The notes: generated from the sequence alone by a model not told the origin. A stretch of DNA of 64,000 nucleotides from Nocardia cyriacigeorgica GUH-2 (GCF_000284035.1 NC_016887.1:248001-312000), one strand, 5' to 3'; positions 18,551 to 27,918 are shown, counted from the stretch's first letter. Numbers and translations are program-made.

Positions 18551-19333
18551 CTAGGAATGCAGCGGATCGAGTTCCTTTGGCGCGTAACTCGGTTCGTGCT
18601 TCTTCAGCAGCGCGATCACCTGATAGGTGACGGGCATGACGACGATCTCGACCAGCGTCTTCCACAGGAAGCCGACGATCACGTAGTTGATGAACTGCTC
18701 CCAGCTGTCGATGCCGATGGCGGTGGCGGCGATCGAGCAGAAGATCAGGGTGTCGGCGAGCTCGCCGACCACGGTGGAGCCGATCAGCCGGGCCCACAGA
18801 TGCTTTTCCCTGGTCCGCTCCTTGATCAGCACCAGCGTCGCGGAGTTCAGCAACTGGCCGACGAAGTACCCGGCCAGTCCGGCGGCCACCAGCTGCGGCG
18901 TGGTGCCGAGGACGGTGCGGAAGGCCTCTTGATTTTCGTAGAACCCGGCGGGCGGCAGCTGGATCGCGAGGGCGAAGCAGGCCACCATCAGCAGCAGGGC
19001 GCCGAAGCCGTAGTAGATGGCGCGGCGGGTGGCGCGGAAGCCGTAGACCTCGCTGAGCACGTCGCCGAGGATGTAGGCCAGCGGGAACAGGAAGAACGCG
19101 CCGTCGGTGGTGATGGGCAGTACCTCGATCGGGCCGAGGCTCACCGATTGGTCGGTGAAGAATTGCACGCCCTTGGTCGCGCAGACATTGGAGATGATCA
19201 GCGTGGCCGTGAACAGGGCCACGATGAGGGTGTAGTAGCCCCGCGCGACCTGGGCGAATGCCGCATGGTCCGGCGCGGGGCGTCCAGACCCCTCGTGATC
19301 GGCGGGTTTGTTCGAATCACTCACCCGACTCAT
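18551..19333 (-). CDS. yhhQ: Queuosine precursor transporter, YhhQ/VUT family
   Basis: A 260-aa vitamin-uptake-type membrane protein with six or so helices, starting at about residue 30 (YTLIVALFTATLIISNVCATKG). Family features include FPLAYILGDVLSEVYGFRATRRAI and the GELADTLIFCSIA segment. It should import preQ0 or preQ1 (or a related deazapurine) across the cytoplasmic membrane for use by Tgt, whose gene is convergent and directly adjacent. I chose the ATG at 19333, with an in-frame GTG nine bases further in as a possible alternative. It shares a 28-bp divergent promoter region with a DUF4190-type gene. Confidence 0.88.
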   Translation of the reverse strand: MSRVSDSNKPADHEGSGRPAPDHAAFAQVARGYYTLIVALFTATLIISNVCATKGVQFFTDQSVSLGPIEVLPITTDGAFFLFPLAYILGDVLSEVYGFRATRRAIYYGFGALLLMVACFALAIQLPPAGFYENQEAFRTVLGTTPQLVAAGLAGYFVGQLLNSATLVLIKERTREKHLWARLIGSTVVGELADTLIFCSIAATAIGIDSWEQFINYVIVGFLWKTLVEIVVMPVTYQVIALLKKHEPSYAPKELDPLHS

Positions 19334-19361
19334 CCAACCAGGTTTGCCATATGGTGTAGCC

Positions 19362-19955
19362 ATGACCAATCCCGGCGATTCCGACGAGTGGTGGAAGCAG
19401 TACGGCGGCCAAGGCGTGTCGTCGGAGTCAGGTGGTGCCGGTTCGGTCCCGCAGTACCCCGCAGCCGAGCAGCCCGGCTACCCGTCCGGGCAGCAGTATC
19501 CCGCTGCGCCGCAATATCCCTCGCAGCCGGGCGCGGGTGCGCCGCCGCAGTATCCGTCCGGTTCGCAGCCCCAGTATCCGGCTGCTCCGCCGCCGGCCTA
19601 CCCGGCGTATCAGCAGCCCGCACCGGATCCGTACGCGCAGCAGCCGTACCCGCAGCAGGGGTACGGCTATCCGTATCAGGCCGGATACCCGGGCTACGGG
19701 ATGCCGCCGCAGGGCACCAACGGGATGGCCATCGGCGCGCTGATCACCTCGTGCATCGGTGTGCTGTGCTGTGGATTGTTCGTGGTGTCGGCGGTCGGGT
19801 TGATTCTCGGGGTCGTCGCGCAGAAACAGATCGATCAGACCGGCCAGGAAGGTCGCGGGTTCGCGCAGGCGGCGATCTGGGTCGGCGCGGTCAGCATCGG
19901 GCTCGGTGTGATCATGTGGATCCTCAACATCATCGGCATCGTCGCGGGGCCGTAA
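19362..19955 (+). CDS. Pro/Tyr-rich DUF4190-like membrane protein
   Basis: A 197-aa protein. Residues 1-115 are a low-complexity Pro/Tyr/Gln region with PQYPSQPGA, QPQYPAAPP and QQPYPQQGYG repeats, presumably cytoplasmic. Then come two membrane helices (AIGALITSCIGVLCCGLFVV and a second near residue 175) of the DUF4190 type, with the linking segment GVVAQKQIDQTGQEGRGFA that is typical of the family. The function is unknown. The ATG at 19362 follows a -10-like TATGGT by 6 bp, so the transcript may be leaderless. Confidence 0.82.
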   Translation: MTNPGDSDEWWKQYGGQGVSSESGGAGSVPQYPAAEQPGYPSGQQYPAAPQYPSQPGAGAPPQYPSGSQPQYPAAPPPAYPAYQQPAPDPYAQQPYPQQGYGYPYQAGYPGYGMPPQGTNGMAIGALITSCIGVLCCGLFVVSAVGLILGVVAQKQIDQTGQEGRGFAQAAIWVGAVSIGLGVIMWILNIIGIVAGP

Positions 19956-20052
19956 TAGCTGGAGTCCGGTCGACGGCCGGGTAGGTCGAAGGGGCCGAAC
20001 GGTCGAGTCGGCCGCCTCGCGCCGCGTTGAACCGATGTGCGGCTGACCGCGG

Positions 20053-20095
20053 AAACAACGAAGGGGCGCACCGGTTTCGGCGCGCCCCTTGTTGT
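20053..20095. terminator. Bidirectional terminator
   Basis: AAACAACGAAGGGGCGC is mirrored by GCGCCCCTTGTTGT around a short loop, between the convergent DUF4190-like and RDD genes. A- and T-rich flanks make it work in both directions. Confidence 0.78.
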
Positions 20096-20110
20096 CGAGT
20101 TTCAGCGCGG

Positions 20111-20854
20111 TCAGCCCTTGACGACCTGCGTTCCGCCGGCGAACTTGTCGTGCCAACCCTGCTTGTTCGGGTCCTGCTCGATGGTGATGGCCATGTAGAT
20201 GGCGAGGCCGAGGCTGGCCAGCTGGCCCAGGCACGGGATGATGTTGACGATCAGGTAGATGTTGCGCTTGATCGAGACCTCGGGGCTGATCTTGGGCGCC
20301 CCACCCGGCGCGATGACGCGCAGGCCGAGGATCTTCTTGCCCAGGGTTGTGCCCATGTTGGTCTCGCACAGCACGAAGTACGCGCTGACGATCGCGAAGT
20401 ACAGGATCCACGCGAGGATCGAGCCGAACAGGCTGTTGATCGCGAACACGATGACGAAGTAGACGATGCTGGCCGGGATACCGGCGATGATCCCGTCGAT
20501 GAACCGCGCACCGAAGCGAGTCAGCAGATCACCCGGCTGCCCACCGAATCCCGGCTGCTGGCCGTACTGCCCGTAGCCCTGCTGGCCGTACTGCTGCTGC
20601 GCGTACGGATCCTGCTGACCGTACTGCGCCTGCTGCCCGTACTGACCCTGCTGGGCGTAGGGATCCTGCGGCTGCCCATACGGCTGCTGCTGACCGAACT
20701 GCGGCTGGCCGTAGGGCTGCTGCGGCTGCTGACCGTACGGCTGCTGCGGCGGCTGCTGGTCGTACTTCGGCTGCTCGCCGTACTGGGGCTGCTGGCCGAA
20801 TTGCGGCTGCCCGCCCTGCGGATACTGGTTGGGGTCGTACCCACCGCTTGTCAT
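20111..20854 (-). CDS. RDD-family membrane protein with Gln/Tyr/Gly repeats
   Basis: A 247-aa protein. Residues 1-110 are low-complexity repeats of GQQPYGQ, PYGQPQ and YAQQ units, followed by an RDD domain: [18 protein letters not shown] with the Arg and Asp pair, then about four membrane helices and a late [13 protein letters not shown] motif that is characteristic of RDD. RDD proteins are membrane proteins of largely unknown role, some linked to ion exchange. Its repeat-rich head resembles that of the neighbouring DUF4190-like protein, which suggests a shared cytoplasmic partner. Confidence 0.87.
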   Translation of the reverse strand: MTSGGYDPNQYPQGGQPQFGQQPQYGEQPKYDQQPPQQPYGQQPQQPYGQPQFGQQQPYGQPQDPYAQQGQYGQQAQYGQQDPYAQQQYGQQGYGQYGQQPGFGGQPGDLLTRFGARFIDGIIAGIPASIVYFVIVFAINSLFGSILAWILYFAIVSAYFVLCETNMGTTLGKKILGLRVIAPGGAPKISPEVSIKRNIYLIVNIIPCLGQLASLGLAIYMAITIEQDPNKQGWHDKFAGGTQVVKG

Positions 20855-20894
20855 AAGTAATCCTCGTCCGTCGACAGATCGGTCGCTGGGTACG

Positions 20895-21827
20895 TTACGG
20901 ACATCGATCGTGTTGCAACAACCCGTCCGGGTCGAGCGTCCAGGGCTGTGACGGCAGCTCGAGCGGGTCGAATCCGGCCAGCATGTCCGCCGCCGTGCTC
21001 GCGGTGTAGCCGAGTGAGCGGGCCAGCGCGGCGACCACCTGTTCGGTGCTCTCGCCGAGAGCGTGCCGGTCGGCCAGCGTCACCGCGCCGTCGCGTTTGG
21101 CCAGTCGCTGCCCGGATTCGTTGAGCACCAACGGAACATGCGCGTAGTGCGGTACCGGCAGTTCGAGCAGGGTGGCCAGATAGGCCTGGCGCGGGGTGGA
21201 CGGCAGCAGGTCGTCGCCGCGCACCACCTGGTCGACGCCCTGTTCGGCATCGTCGACGACCACCGCGAGGTTGTAGGCGGGAATGCCGTCGCCGCGGCGC
21301 AGCACCACATCGTCGACCGGGCCCCGGTAGCGGCCGTGCAGTTGATCGATCACCTCGAATTCGGTCACCGAGGCCCGCAGGCGCAGCGCGGCGGGCCTGC
21401 CCTCGGCACGTTTGGCCGCGCGTTCGGCCTCGGTCAGGTCGCGGCAGGTACCCGGGTAGGCGCCCATCGGGCCGTGTGGTGCGGTCGCGGCCTGCTGGAT
21501 TTCCCTTCTGGTGCAGAAGCATTCATAGGTCAGGCCGGCGGCGGTGAGCCGATCGATGGCCGCGGTGTAGTGCGCGAGCCGGTCGGATTGCCGGACCACC
21601 GGCGGGTCCCAGTCCAGGCCGATCGCGGCCAGGTCGGCCAGCTGGCGGGGTTCGGCGCCCGGACGCACCCGGTCCAGATCGTCGATGCGCAGCACGAACC
21701 GGCGCCCGGTGCTGCGGGCGAAGAGCCAGGCCAGCAGGGCCGTACGCAAGTTGCCCAGGTGCAGGTCACCGGACGGGCTGGGTGCGTAGCGGCCCGCGGG
21801 AGCGAGGTCGGTCGGCATTCCGGTCAT
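20895..21827 (-). CDS. gluQ: Glutamyl-Q tRNA(Asp) synthetase
   Basis: A 310-aa truncated GluRS-like enzyme that lacks the anticodon-binding domain, as expected for GluQRS. It attaches glutamate to the queuosine base of tRNA-Asp. The HIGH-type motif is PSGDLHLGN (residues 18-26), the KMSKS-type loop is RLAKRDG, and the zinc-site cysteines lie in YECFCTRRE and PGTCRDL. Alternative starts are ATG at 21827 or 21818. It is near tgt and the queuosine-precursor transporter gene, which supports GluQRS over an ordinary GluRS. Confidence 0.9.
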   Translation of the reverse strand: MTGMPTDLAPAGRYAPSPSGDLHLGNLRTALLAWLFARSTGRRFVLRIDDLDRVRPGAEPRQLADLAAIGLDWDPPVVRQSDRLAHYTAAIDRLTAAGLTYECFCTRREIQQAATAPHGPMGAYPGTCRDLTEAERAAKRAEGRPAALRLRASVTEFEVIDQLHGRYRGPVDDVVLRRGDGIPAYNLAVVVDDAEQGVDQVVRGDDLLPSTPRQAYLATLLELPVPHYAHVPLVLNESGQRLAKRDGAVTLADRHALGESTEQVVAALARSLGYTASTAADMLAGFDPLELPSQPWTLDPDGLLQHDRCP

Positions 21828-21842
21828 GGTAGGGCGCGGGCG

Positions 21843-22394
21843 TCAGCCGGGCCGGGAGGTGGTGGCGCACAGCCGGGGCATCAGCCGGTCCTCGGGGATC
21901 GGCAGGCCGGCCTCCAGATCGGCGAGCAGGCCGCGCGCGTGCGCGATCAAACCGGCCGCGTCGACGTCGTAGGGAAAGGGTCGCGTGGTTTCGCCGGCGG
22001 TTTCGGTGTAATCAGGATCACTCTCGAAATCGGCCTCGAACGTCGTCAGCCGGTTTATCGCTCGGTCCAACAGGGTATACGCGCCCTTCGTGTTCCCGCG
22101 CTGAATGTGGGTGAGCCCCACCGCATACTGCGCCAGGCCCTGCCACAGCATCCGTTCGGCGAACGGGCCGTTCTTCCAGGCCGCCTCCAAAACCTCGTGC
22201 GCGTTGAATGCGAGGCCGTCGTCGAGCAGTTGCTGAGCGAAGGCGAGAGTTTGCTGGGGTGGCAGATTCAAGTCATCCGGAATTCGGGGCACCCCCTGGC
22301 TACCCGGCGGCAGCGGCCGCCCGAAGCGGTCCCGAGGGCGGGCATTGAGGGCGCGACCTGTGGCGTCGCGATCGCGTTCGACCATGTCCTCCAT
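21843..22394 (-). CDS. DUF309 domain protein
   Basis: A 183-aa soluble helical protein. It has the DUF309 core (FNAHEVLEAAWK, then WQGLAQYAVGLTHIQRGNTKGAYTLLDRA) at about residues 62-115. The family has no firm biochemical role. It lies 15 bp upstream of gluQ on the same strand and is probably cotranscribed with it. An ATG at 22385 is an alternative start. Confidence 0.85.
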   Translation of the reverse strand: MEDMVERDRDATGRALNARPRDRFGRPLPPGSQGVPRIPDDLNLPPQQTLAFAQQLLDDGLAFNAHEVLEAAWKNGPFAERMLWQGLAQYAVGLTHIQRGNTKGAYTLLDRAINRLTTFEADFESDPDYTETAGETTRPFPYDVDAAGLIAHARGLLADLEAGLPIPEDRLMPRLCATTSRPG

Positions 22395-22824
22395 GATCCA
22401 CGCGGATCCGGCGTTGTGCTCACGCGGTGTATCCCGGCGCGCATTTATGACCGATCACAGTCCAATCACATCCGATGAATACTTCAACCACCGAAACCGT
22501 CTCAGAAAGAAAGCCACGCGCTGGCAATGTTTCCGCAACGACAAAACTTCGCAAGCTTGGCAAAAGTGTTGTGGTAGTGGGCAAGAGACCGGCAAACTAT
22601 GGAAGAACCTGCTAGGGTTCACTGCGCGAGGCCCGCCCACGTGGGTGTTTTCGCCTCGCCGCCCGTGCGTTCTCGGAAATGCGAGTGCAGACAGGCGTAC
22701 AGGGGAAGTTGCGCGCTATCACCAGGCGCACCACGGCGTTCGTCGTTCGGTGTCGGATGCCGGTTGATCGGAGCAAGTCAGAAGTCAGAACAAAATATCG
22801 TGACGCAGCAAAGGAGTCGGTGCC
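22395..22824. other. Intergenic region, 430 bp, AT-richer than its surroundings
   Basis: No supported gene. The stretch at about 22480-22610 and the last 50 bases are clearly less GC-rich than the neighbourhood. It holds an imperfect inverted repeat, ACAAAACTT with AAAGTGTTGT around an AAGCTT, at about 22540-22573, and a -10-like AAATAT near 22793 before the DUF397 gene. DUF397 genes usually follow an XRE regulator gene, and none is present here. Confidence 0.5.
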
Positions 22825-23037
22825 GTGGAGGTTGATTTGACGGGCGCTGTGTGGCGTAAGAGCCGGCACAGTGGCCCGGACGGGAACTGCGTGGAAGTCG
22901 CGCATCTCGTCGACGGCAACGTGGCGGTCCGGGACACCAAGGACAGCGGGAACGGACCGGTGCTGGCCTTCGCCCCCGGCGAGTGGGACGCATTCCTAAC
23001 CGGCCTGGCCGGTGGCCGGTTCGAGCGCAGGCAGTAA
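22825..23037 (+). CDS. DUF397 domain protein, orphan
   Basis: A 70-aa protein that matches DUF397 over its full length (WRKSRHSGPDGNCVEVAHL, then VAVRDTKDSGNGPVLAFAPGEWDAF). In actinobacteria such small proteins are usually partners or antagonists of an adjacent XRE/DUF5753 regulator, as in the WhiJ-type systems. Here no such regulator gene is next to it. The GTG start is fixed by AAAGGAG at 22810-22816. The nearest XRE gene in the window, at 42.6-42.8 kb, is broken. Confidence 0.88.
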   Translation: MEVDLTGAVWRKSRHSGPDGNCVEVAHLVDGNVAVRDTKDSGNGPVLAFAPGEWDAFLTGLAGGRFERRQ

Positions 23038-23067
23038 CGCCGGGCAGCAGCCGCACACAGCATCACG

Positions 23068-23095
23068 GGCCCCGGGTCGATTCGGACTCGGGGCC
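23068..23095. terminator. Bidirectional hairpin between DUF397 and qcrB
   Basis: GGCCCCGGGTC pairs with GACTCGGGGCC (one mismatch) around GATTCG, between two convergent genes. There is no T tract. Confidence 0.6.
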
Positions 23096-23104
23096 TTCGC
23101 AGTG

Positions 23105-24733
23105 TCAGTGCCCGGACTCGAGGTCTTGCTGCTTGCGCAGCACCGCGAGCTGCCGGTGCTCCTCTTCCTCTTCGATCGCCAGATTGCGCTCGGATTCCTC
23201 GCGCGGATCGGCGCGCAGCAAACTGCCGGTGCCGGGTTTGCCGGCCAGGCCAAGCTTGTTCATCTTCTTGGGCACCGGGGCGCCCTGGTACTCCAGCGGC
23301 ACCGGATGCCCGTGCGGATCCACCGGGCCGAGCGGTTGGTGCACCTCGATGTACTCACCGTGCGGCAGCCGCTTGATCACGCCGGTCTCGATGCCGTGCT
23401 CGAGCACCGCGCGGTCGCTGCGTTGCAGGCCCAGGCAGAACCGGTAGGCCAGGAAGTAGGCGATCGGCGGGCCGAGCAGCAATCCGATGCGGCCGGCCCA
23501 GGTGGTCGCGTTGAGCGAGATGTTGAACTTGTAGGCGATGATGTCGTTGACGCAGGCCAGCGTCAGGATCACGTAGAACGTGATGGCCATGGCGCCGATG
23601 GCGGTGCGCACCGGGACGTCGCGCGGGCGTTGCAGCAGGTTGTGGTGTGCGGCCCGGTCGCCGGTGAGTCGTTTCTCGATCCACGGATAGGCGATCAGCA
23701 GCACGAACACCAGGCCCATGGTCAGCGCCACCCAGGTCACCGCGGGCACGGTGTAGCGGCCCAGATACAGCTCCCATGGCGGCATGAGCCGGGCCAGGCC
23801 GTCGGTCCACATCATGTAGAAGTCCGGCTGCGAACCGGCCGACACCTGCGAGGGGTTGTAGGGGCCGATATTCCAGATCGGGTTGATCTGGAGCAGCCCG
23901 CCCATCAGGCCGACGACGCCGAGGGTGAAGGCGAAGAACGCGCCCTGGTCGGCGGCGAACACCGGCACGATGCGGGCGCCCACCACGTTGTTCTCGGTGC
24001 GGCCCGGGCCGGGGAACTGGGTGTGCTTCTGGTACCAGACGATCGCGATATGGGCGGCGATCAAGGCCAGCATGATGCCGGGGAACAGCAGCACATGGGC
24101 GATGTAGAGGCGCGGGATGATGATGTCGCCGGGGAAGTCGCCGCCGAACATCAGCCAGTGCAGCCAGGTGCCGATGACCGGCAACCCGATGGTGATGCCG
24201 GAGAACGCGGCCCGCAGGCCGGTGCCGGAGAGCAGGTCGTCGGGCAGCGAGTAGCCGAAGAAGCCCTCGAACATGGCCATGATCAGCAGCAGTGAGCCGA
24301 TCACCCAGTTCGCTTCACGCGGTTTGCGGAATGCGCCGGTGAAGAAGATGCGCAGAAGATGCACGATGATCGAGGCCGCGAACAGCAGCGCCGCCCAGTG
24401 ATGCACCTGCCGGACGAACAGGCCGCCGCGCACCTCGAAGGAGATGTTCAGCGCCGTCTCGTAGGCCCGCGACATGCCCACACCGCGCAGCGGTTGATAG
24501 GCGCCGTCGTAGATCACGTGGCTCATCGAGGGATCGAAATACAAGGTCAGGTACACACCCGACAGCAGCAGGATGATGAACGAGTAGAGCGCGATCTCAC
24601 CCAGCAGGAACGACCAGTGGGTGGGGAAGACCTTGTTGATCGAGCGCTTCACGAATGCCGCGGCGCGATATCGATCGTCGACCGCGTTGGCCTGCGAACT
24701 CAATGTGCGTTCTAGTGCAGCCATCATCGACAC
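23105..24733 (-). CDS. qcrB: Cytochrome bc1 complex cytochrome b subunit, stand-alone copy
   Basis: A 542-aa actinobacterial-type cytochrome b with N- and C-terminal halves fused and a charged C-terminal tail. The four haem-b His ligands are visible in [20 protein letters not shown] and [20 protein letters not shown]. The quinol-oxidation PEWY motif is represented by SQPDFYMMW, as in actinobacterial QcrB. No qcrC, qcrA or ctaE gene is adjacent, which is unusual because qcrB is normally the last gene of ctaE-qcrCAB. It is therefore probably a second copy or a relocated gene. A GTG at 24733 and two ATGs at 24727 and 24724 are possible starts. Confidence 0.92.
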   Translation of the reverse strand: MSMMAALERTLSSQANAVDDRYRAAAFVKRSINKVFPTHWSFLLGEIALYSFIILLLSGVYLTLYFDPSMSHVIYDGAYQPLRGVGMSRAYETALNISFEVRGGLFVRQVHHWAALLFAASIIVHLLRIFFTGAFRKPREANWVIGSLLLIMAMFEGFFGYSLPDDLLSGTGLRAAFSGITIGLPVIGTWLHWLMFGGDFPGDIIIPRLYIAHVLLFPGIMLALIAAHIAIVWYQKHTQFPGPGRTENNVVGARIVPVFAADQGAFFAFTLGVVGLMGGLLQINPIWNIGPYNPSQVSAGSQPDFYMMWTDGLARLMPPWELYLGRYTVPAVTWVALTMGLVFVLLIAYPWIEKRLTGDRAAHHNLLQRPRDVPVRTAIGAMAITFYVILTLACVNDIIAYKFNISLNATTWAGRIGLLLGPPIAYFLAYRFCLGLQRSDRAVLEHGIETGVIKRLPHGEYIEVHQPLGPVDPHGHPVPLEYQGAPVPKKMNKLGLAGKPGTGSLLRADPREESERNLAIEEEEEHRQLAVLRKQQDLESGH

Positions 24734-24851
24734 CCGACCCTGAGGAGAGTGGAATGGGTTCTACTACAGACGGTAGCACCGCTTCCGGTGCCGAGTCGAT
24801 GGTTTTCCGCCCAGCTCCGCCGTCTCGCCGCCAGGTCGTTATCGTCGCCGC

Positions 24852-26492
24852 ATGAGCAAGGTCGAGCCGCAGGACGCGACGATGTACTGGCTGTCCCGCC
24901 GCACCCGCAACGACCTGTTCCTGCTGTACTGCTTCGCCGAAACCGAGCTGAGCACCGATCAGCTACGCGCGACCATCGCCCACCGCAGCGCCACCATCCC
25001 CGACCTCTGCCTGCGCCTGCGCCCGGCCCCGCGCGACCTGAGTTATCCGACCTGGGTGCCATGCGCCTTCGACCCGAGCCAGTTCGTCGAACATCGCCTC
25101 CCGCAAGCCGATTGGACGCATCTGGAGCACGCGCTGGGCGAAGTGCTCGCGACGGGCGTCGACGCCGCCGAGCGGCCGTGGCGGCTGCATGTGTTTCGTG
25201 GCATCGCCGGTGCGCCGCTGTCGTCGGCGGGGGAGGGCGCTCTATCCGCGGCGCCGGACCGTGTCACCGTCGCCGTGTTGCAGATGTCGCACGCGCTGGC
25301 CGACGGGAAGCGCGCGGCCGACCTGGCGCGCGCTCTGTTCAGCCCGTGGCCGGCCGTACCGGACACAACGGTCGCCGCCGGACCGGATGAACTCGCGGGT
25401 GCGAGTCGGACGGCTGGTGATTCCCCTGAAACGGCCCGAACACGGCCGTCTGTGGGTGTCGCGAAGTCCGTGGCCGGAGCATGCGGCAACAGCAGTGGCG
25501 CCCCAGTAGGCGCTGCGGGCTCGGCGCGGAGACCGCGGGCCGTATCGACCGCGACCGAACTGTTCCGCACCGCCGCCGAGGCAGTCCGTCTCGGTTCTGC
25601 GGTCGCCGCTATCCCGGTCCGCATGGCGCGCACCGTGGCCGGCGGTATCAGCGCGTTTCGCGCCCAACGTGAGCTGGCGAAGTTGACCGAAGCCGGTGAG
25701 CTGCCCGAGGCAGGCGGTGGTTTCGCACCGAGCCTGCTGAACGGTCCGGGCGAGGTCGGCGGTCATCGCCTGCGGATGATCGTGTGCCAGGCGGAACAGT
25801 TGCGCGCGCCGGGTTTCAGTGTGACCGTGCTGGCGCTGACCGCCGTGTCGATCGCGCTGGAGCGGTATCTGGAACGCCACGCAGCGCTGCTGGACCGGCT
25901 GGGTGCGCAAGTGCCGATGGCGCTGCCGCACCCCGCCCTTCTGCGCGATGTGGGCCTCGTGCGCCGGGCGGTCACCGCAGTAGGCGCGCTGGCGCAGCCG
26001 CGCAACAACTACCGCAGCCTCGGCGTCGACTTGTTCGCGGACGAGCCGGATCCGCGCCGCCGGGCCGAGCGGATCGCCGCCGAGCTGGCCGCGCGCCGCA
26101 CCCGTGCGGTTCATCCGTTGCTGTCGGTGCAGGATCGCGTCACCGCCTCGCTGCCGGCGCCGATCCTGCGTCGTGACGTCGACCGCTATCCGATCGATAC
26201 GATCCCGGACGCACTCGCCGGCCACACCGTCGTCTCCAGCGTCTACCGCGGCCCGGCCGACCTGACCTTCGGCGACGCTCCCGTCCTGTTCACCGCGGGA
26301 TTCCCCGCGCTCGGCGCCGTCATGCACCTCACCCACGGCGTGCACGGACTCGGCGACACCGTCACCATCTCGGTACACGCCGACCCCGCGACGATCCCCG
26401 ACCTGGACTGCTATGCCGATCTGCTCCGCGCGGCCTTGGACGAGGTGAGTACGCGCGTCCGCGAACCGGATTCCGGCCCGGCCGCCGGGTGA
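24852..26492 (+). CDS. WS/DGAT-like acyltransferase
   Basis: A 546-aa protein with an N-terminal wax-ester-synthase/DGAT acyltransferase-like domain and a C-terminal WSD_C domain (HTVVSSVYRGPADLTFGDAPV, then FPALGAVMHLTHGVHGLGDTV). The catalytic HHxxxDG motif appears as SHALADG (residues 146-152): the essential second His147 and Asp151-Gly152 are kept, but the first His is Ser. A Pro/Ala/Ser-rich linker at about residues 165-240 separates the halves. It may make storage lipids or transfer acyl groups at the membrane, or be a divergent non-storage member. It is divergent from qcrB. Its stop codon abuts that of the convergent SRPBCC gene. Confidence 0.8.
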   Translation: MSKVEPQDATMYWLSRRTRNDLFLLYCFAETELSTDQLRATIAHRSATIPDLCLRLRPAPRDLSYPTWVPCAFDPSQFVEHRLPQADWTHLEHALGEVLATGVDAAERPWRLHVFRGIAGAPLSSAGEGALSAAPDRVTVAVLQMSHALADGKRAADLARALFSPWPAVPDTTVAAGPDELAGASRTAGDSPETARTRPSVGVAKSVAGACGNSSGAPVGAAGSARRPRAVSTATELFRTAAEAVRLGSAVAAIPVRMARTVAGGISAFRAQRELAKLTEAGELPEAGGGFAPSLLNGPGEVGGHRLRMIVCQAEQLRAPGFSVTVLALTAVSIALERYLERHAALLDRLGAQVPMALPHPALLRDVGLVRRAVTAVGALAQPRNNYRSLGVDLFADEPDPRRRAERIAAELAARRTRAVHPLLSVQDRVTASLPAPILRRDVDRYPIDTIPDALAGHTVVSSVYRGPADLTFGDAPVLFTAGFPALGAVMHLTHGVHGLGDTVTISVHADPATIPDLDCYADLLRAALDEVSTRVREPDSGPAAG

Positions 26493-26945
26493 TCAGATCT
26501 TGCCCGCCGCCAGCTGATCGAAGACCCGCCGGTAGTAGGTGGTGAAGAACCGGCGGCCCATCGCCCGCATGACCAGCACGCCGAACCACGCCGAAGCGCT
26601 GATCGAGGTGTTGTCCCAGATGCCGTGCACGGTGCTACCGCCGTCGGCGCCCGGCCGGACGATCACCGTGTGATAGCTGCCGACGGCGAGGTCGTCGCTG
26701 CGGACCACCGTCATCGTCACCGTGCCGGGCTCGGACCAGTCGTAGTGCCAGGTGGCGTCGATCGGCGGGAAGTCCTGACCCTCGCGGACCTCGGCACTGG
26801 TCTCGCCGACGCTGTAGACCGCATAGGTCTTGGCCGACAACGCGGGCCAGCGGTCCGGCCGCCGCGGCGAGAAATCGGTCAGTAGCTCGACCACCTGGTC
26901 GGGAGTCGCCGCGGTCGGTAGATCGAACTCGAATGTGGTGCGCAT
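26493..26945 (-). CDS. SRPBCC-like (START-fold) protein
   Basis: A 150-aa protein of the polyketide cyclase/SRPBCC shape: the N-terminal FEFDLPTAATPDQVVELLTDF corresponds to the first strand and helices, strands follow, and a long C-terminal helix (MRAMGRRFFTTYYRRVFDQL) closes the cavity. The fold binds hydrophobic ligands and the ligand is unknown. I prefer the ATG at 26945 to a GTG nine bases further upstream. Its TGA and the stop of the convergent acyltransferase together form TGATCA at 26490-26495. Confidence 0.75.
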   Translation of the reverse strand: MRTTFEFDLPTAATPDQVVELLTDFSPRRPDRWPALSAKTYAVYSVGETSAEVREGQDFPPIDATWHYDWSEPGTVTMTVVRSDDLAVGSYHTVIVRPGADGGSTVHGIWDNTSISASAWFGVLVMRAMGRRFFTTYYRRVFDQLAAGKI

Positions 26946-27131
26946 GGCCGCCACTTCCCTCGCGATGGGTGCGAACTTCCTAGGGAGATCTTCGCACCTG
27001 GGGTGTGACGATGGTCACTATTCGTCCAGGCCGTCACATTCCACGGTCCGCGCTCGTCTCCAGGGTGAGAGCGAAAAACTGCTGATCACCGGGGATGTCC
27101 GCTCGGTGACGGGACGGGAACGGAGACGGCG

Positions 27132-27908
27132 ATGCCCTCGAATATCTTGCTCACCGGTGGTACCGGCACCCTTGGACGTCAGGTGACGCCGCTGCTGCGC
27201 CAGGCGAATGTGCCGTTCCGGATTCTGAGCCGCCGCGAACCCGGCACCCGCGACGGCATCGACTACGTCAGCGGCGACCTGCTGAAGAACCGGGGCATCG
27301 ACGCCGCGGTCGACGGCGTCGACACCATCCTGCACCTGGCCGGCGACGCCAAGACCGACGCCGAAACCACCCGCACCCTGATGGCTGCCGCCGCCCGCGC
27401 CGGTGTACGGCACGTCGTCTACATCTCGGTCACCGCACCGGAATCGCTGCCGGTCCGCTATTACCGGCAGAAAGCGGCCGCCGAGCAGTTCGTGACCGGG
27501 TCCGGCGTCCCGTGGACGACGTTGCGGGCGGCCCAATTCCACGATCTGCTGTTCGGCGTCGTGCGCGCGCTGGCGAAATCGCCGGTGATTCCCGCGCCCG
27601 GCGGTCTGCGGGCCCAGCCGGTGGAGACCGCCGAGGTCGCGCGACGCTTGGTCGAGCTCACCCTTGCCGAACCCGCCGGGCTGGTGCGCGATCTGGTCGG
27701 GCCCGAGGTGCTCGAGCTCTCCGATCTCACCCGCCAATACCTGCGTGCCACCGGTAAACGACGTCTGCTGGTGCCGATTCGGGTGCCCGGGGCGATGGGC
27801 CGCGCCTACCGGGCCGGCGACAACCTCGTCTCCGGCTGCGATGTCGGCACCCGCACCTGGGCCGAATTCCTCGCCGCGCGCACCGGCCTCGCCGAGCGCG
27901 CCAGGTGA
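27132..27908 (+). CDS. NAD(P)H-binding NmrA-like reductase
   Basis: A 258-aa atypical SDR. It has a glycine-rich nucleotide motif LLTGGTGTLGRQV at the N terminus, an RRE-type basic residue pair for NADP(H), and a 'complex I NDUFA9/NmrA' layout with ISVTAPESLPVRYYRQKAAAE (tyrosine-lysine region). It probably reduces or senses NAD(P)H; the substrate is unknown. The ATG at 27132 directly precedes the Rossmann strand. Confidence 0.85.
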   Translation: MPSNILLTGGTGTLGRQVTPLLRQANVPFRILSRREPGTRDGIDYVSGDLLKNRGIDAAVDGVDTILHLAGDAKTDAETTRTLMAAAARAGVRHVVYISVTAPESLPVRYYRQKAAAEQFVTGSGVPWTTLRAAQFHDLLFGVVRALAKSPVIPAPGGLRAQPVETAEVARRLVELTLAEPAGLVRDLVGPEVLELSDLTRQYLRATGKRRLLVPIRVPGAMGRAYRAGDNLVSGCDVGTRTWAEFLAARTGLAERAR

Positions 27909-27918
27909 GCCGGCTCGC

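Noticed and set aside
22345..22767. Possible + strand gene in the gene-free region before the DUF397 gene
   Set aside because: No ribosome site at the start, no domain, and an erratic Cys/Trp/Arg composition.
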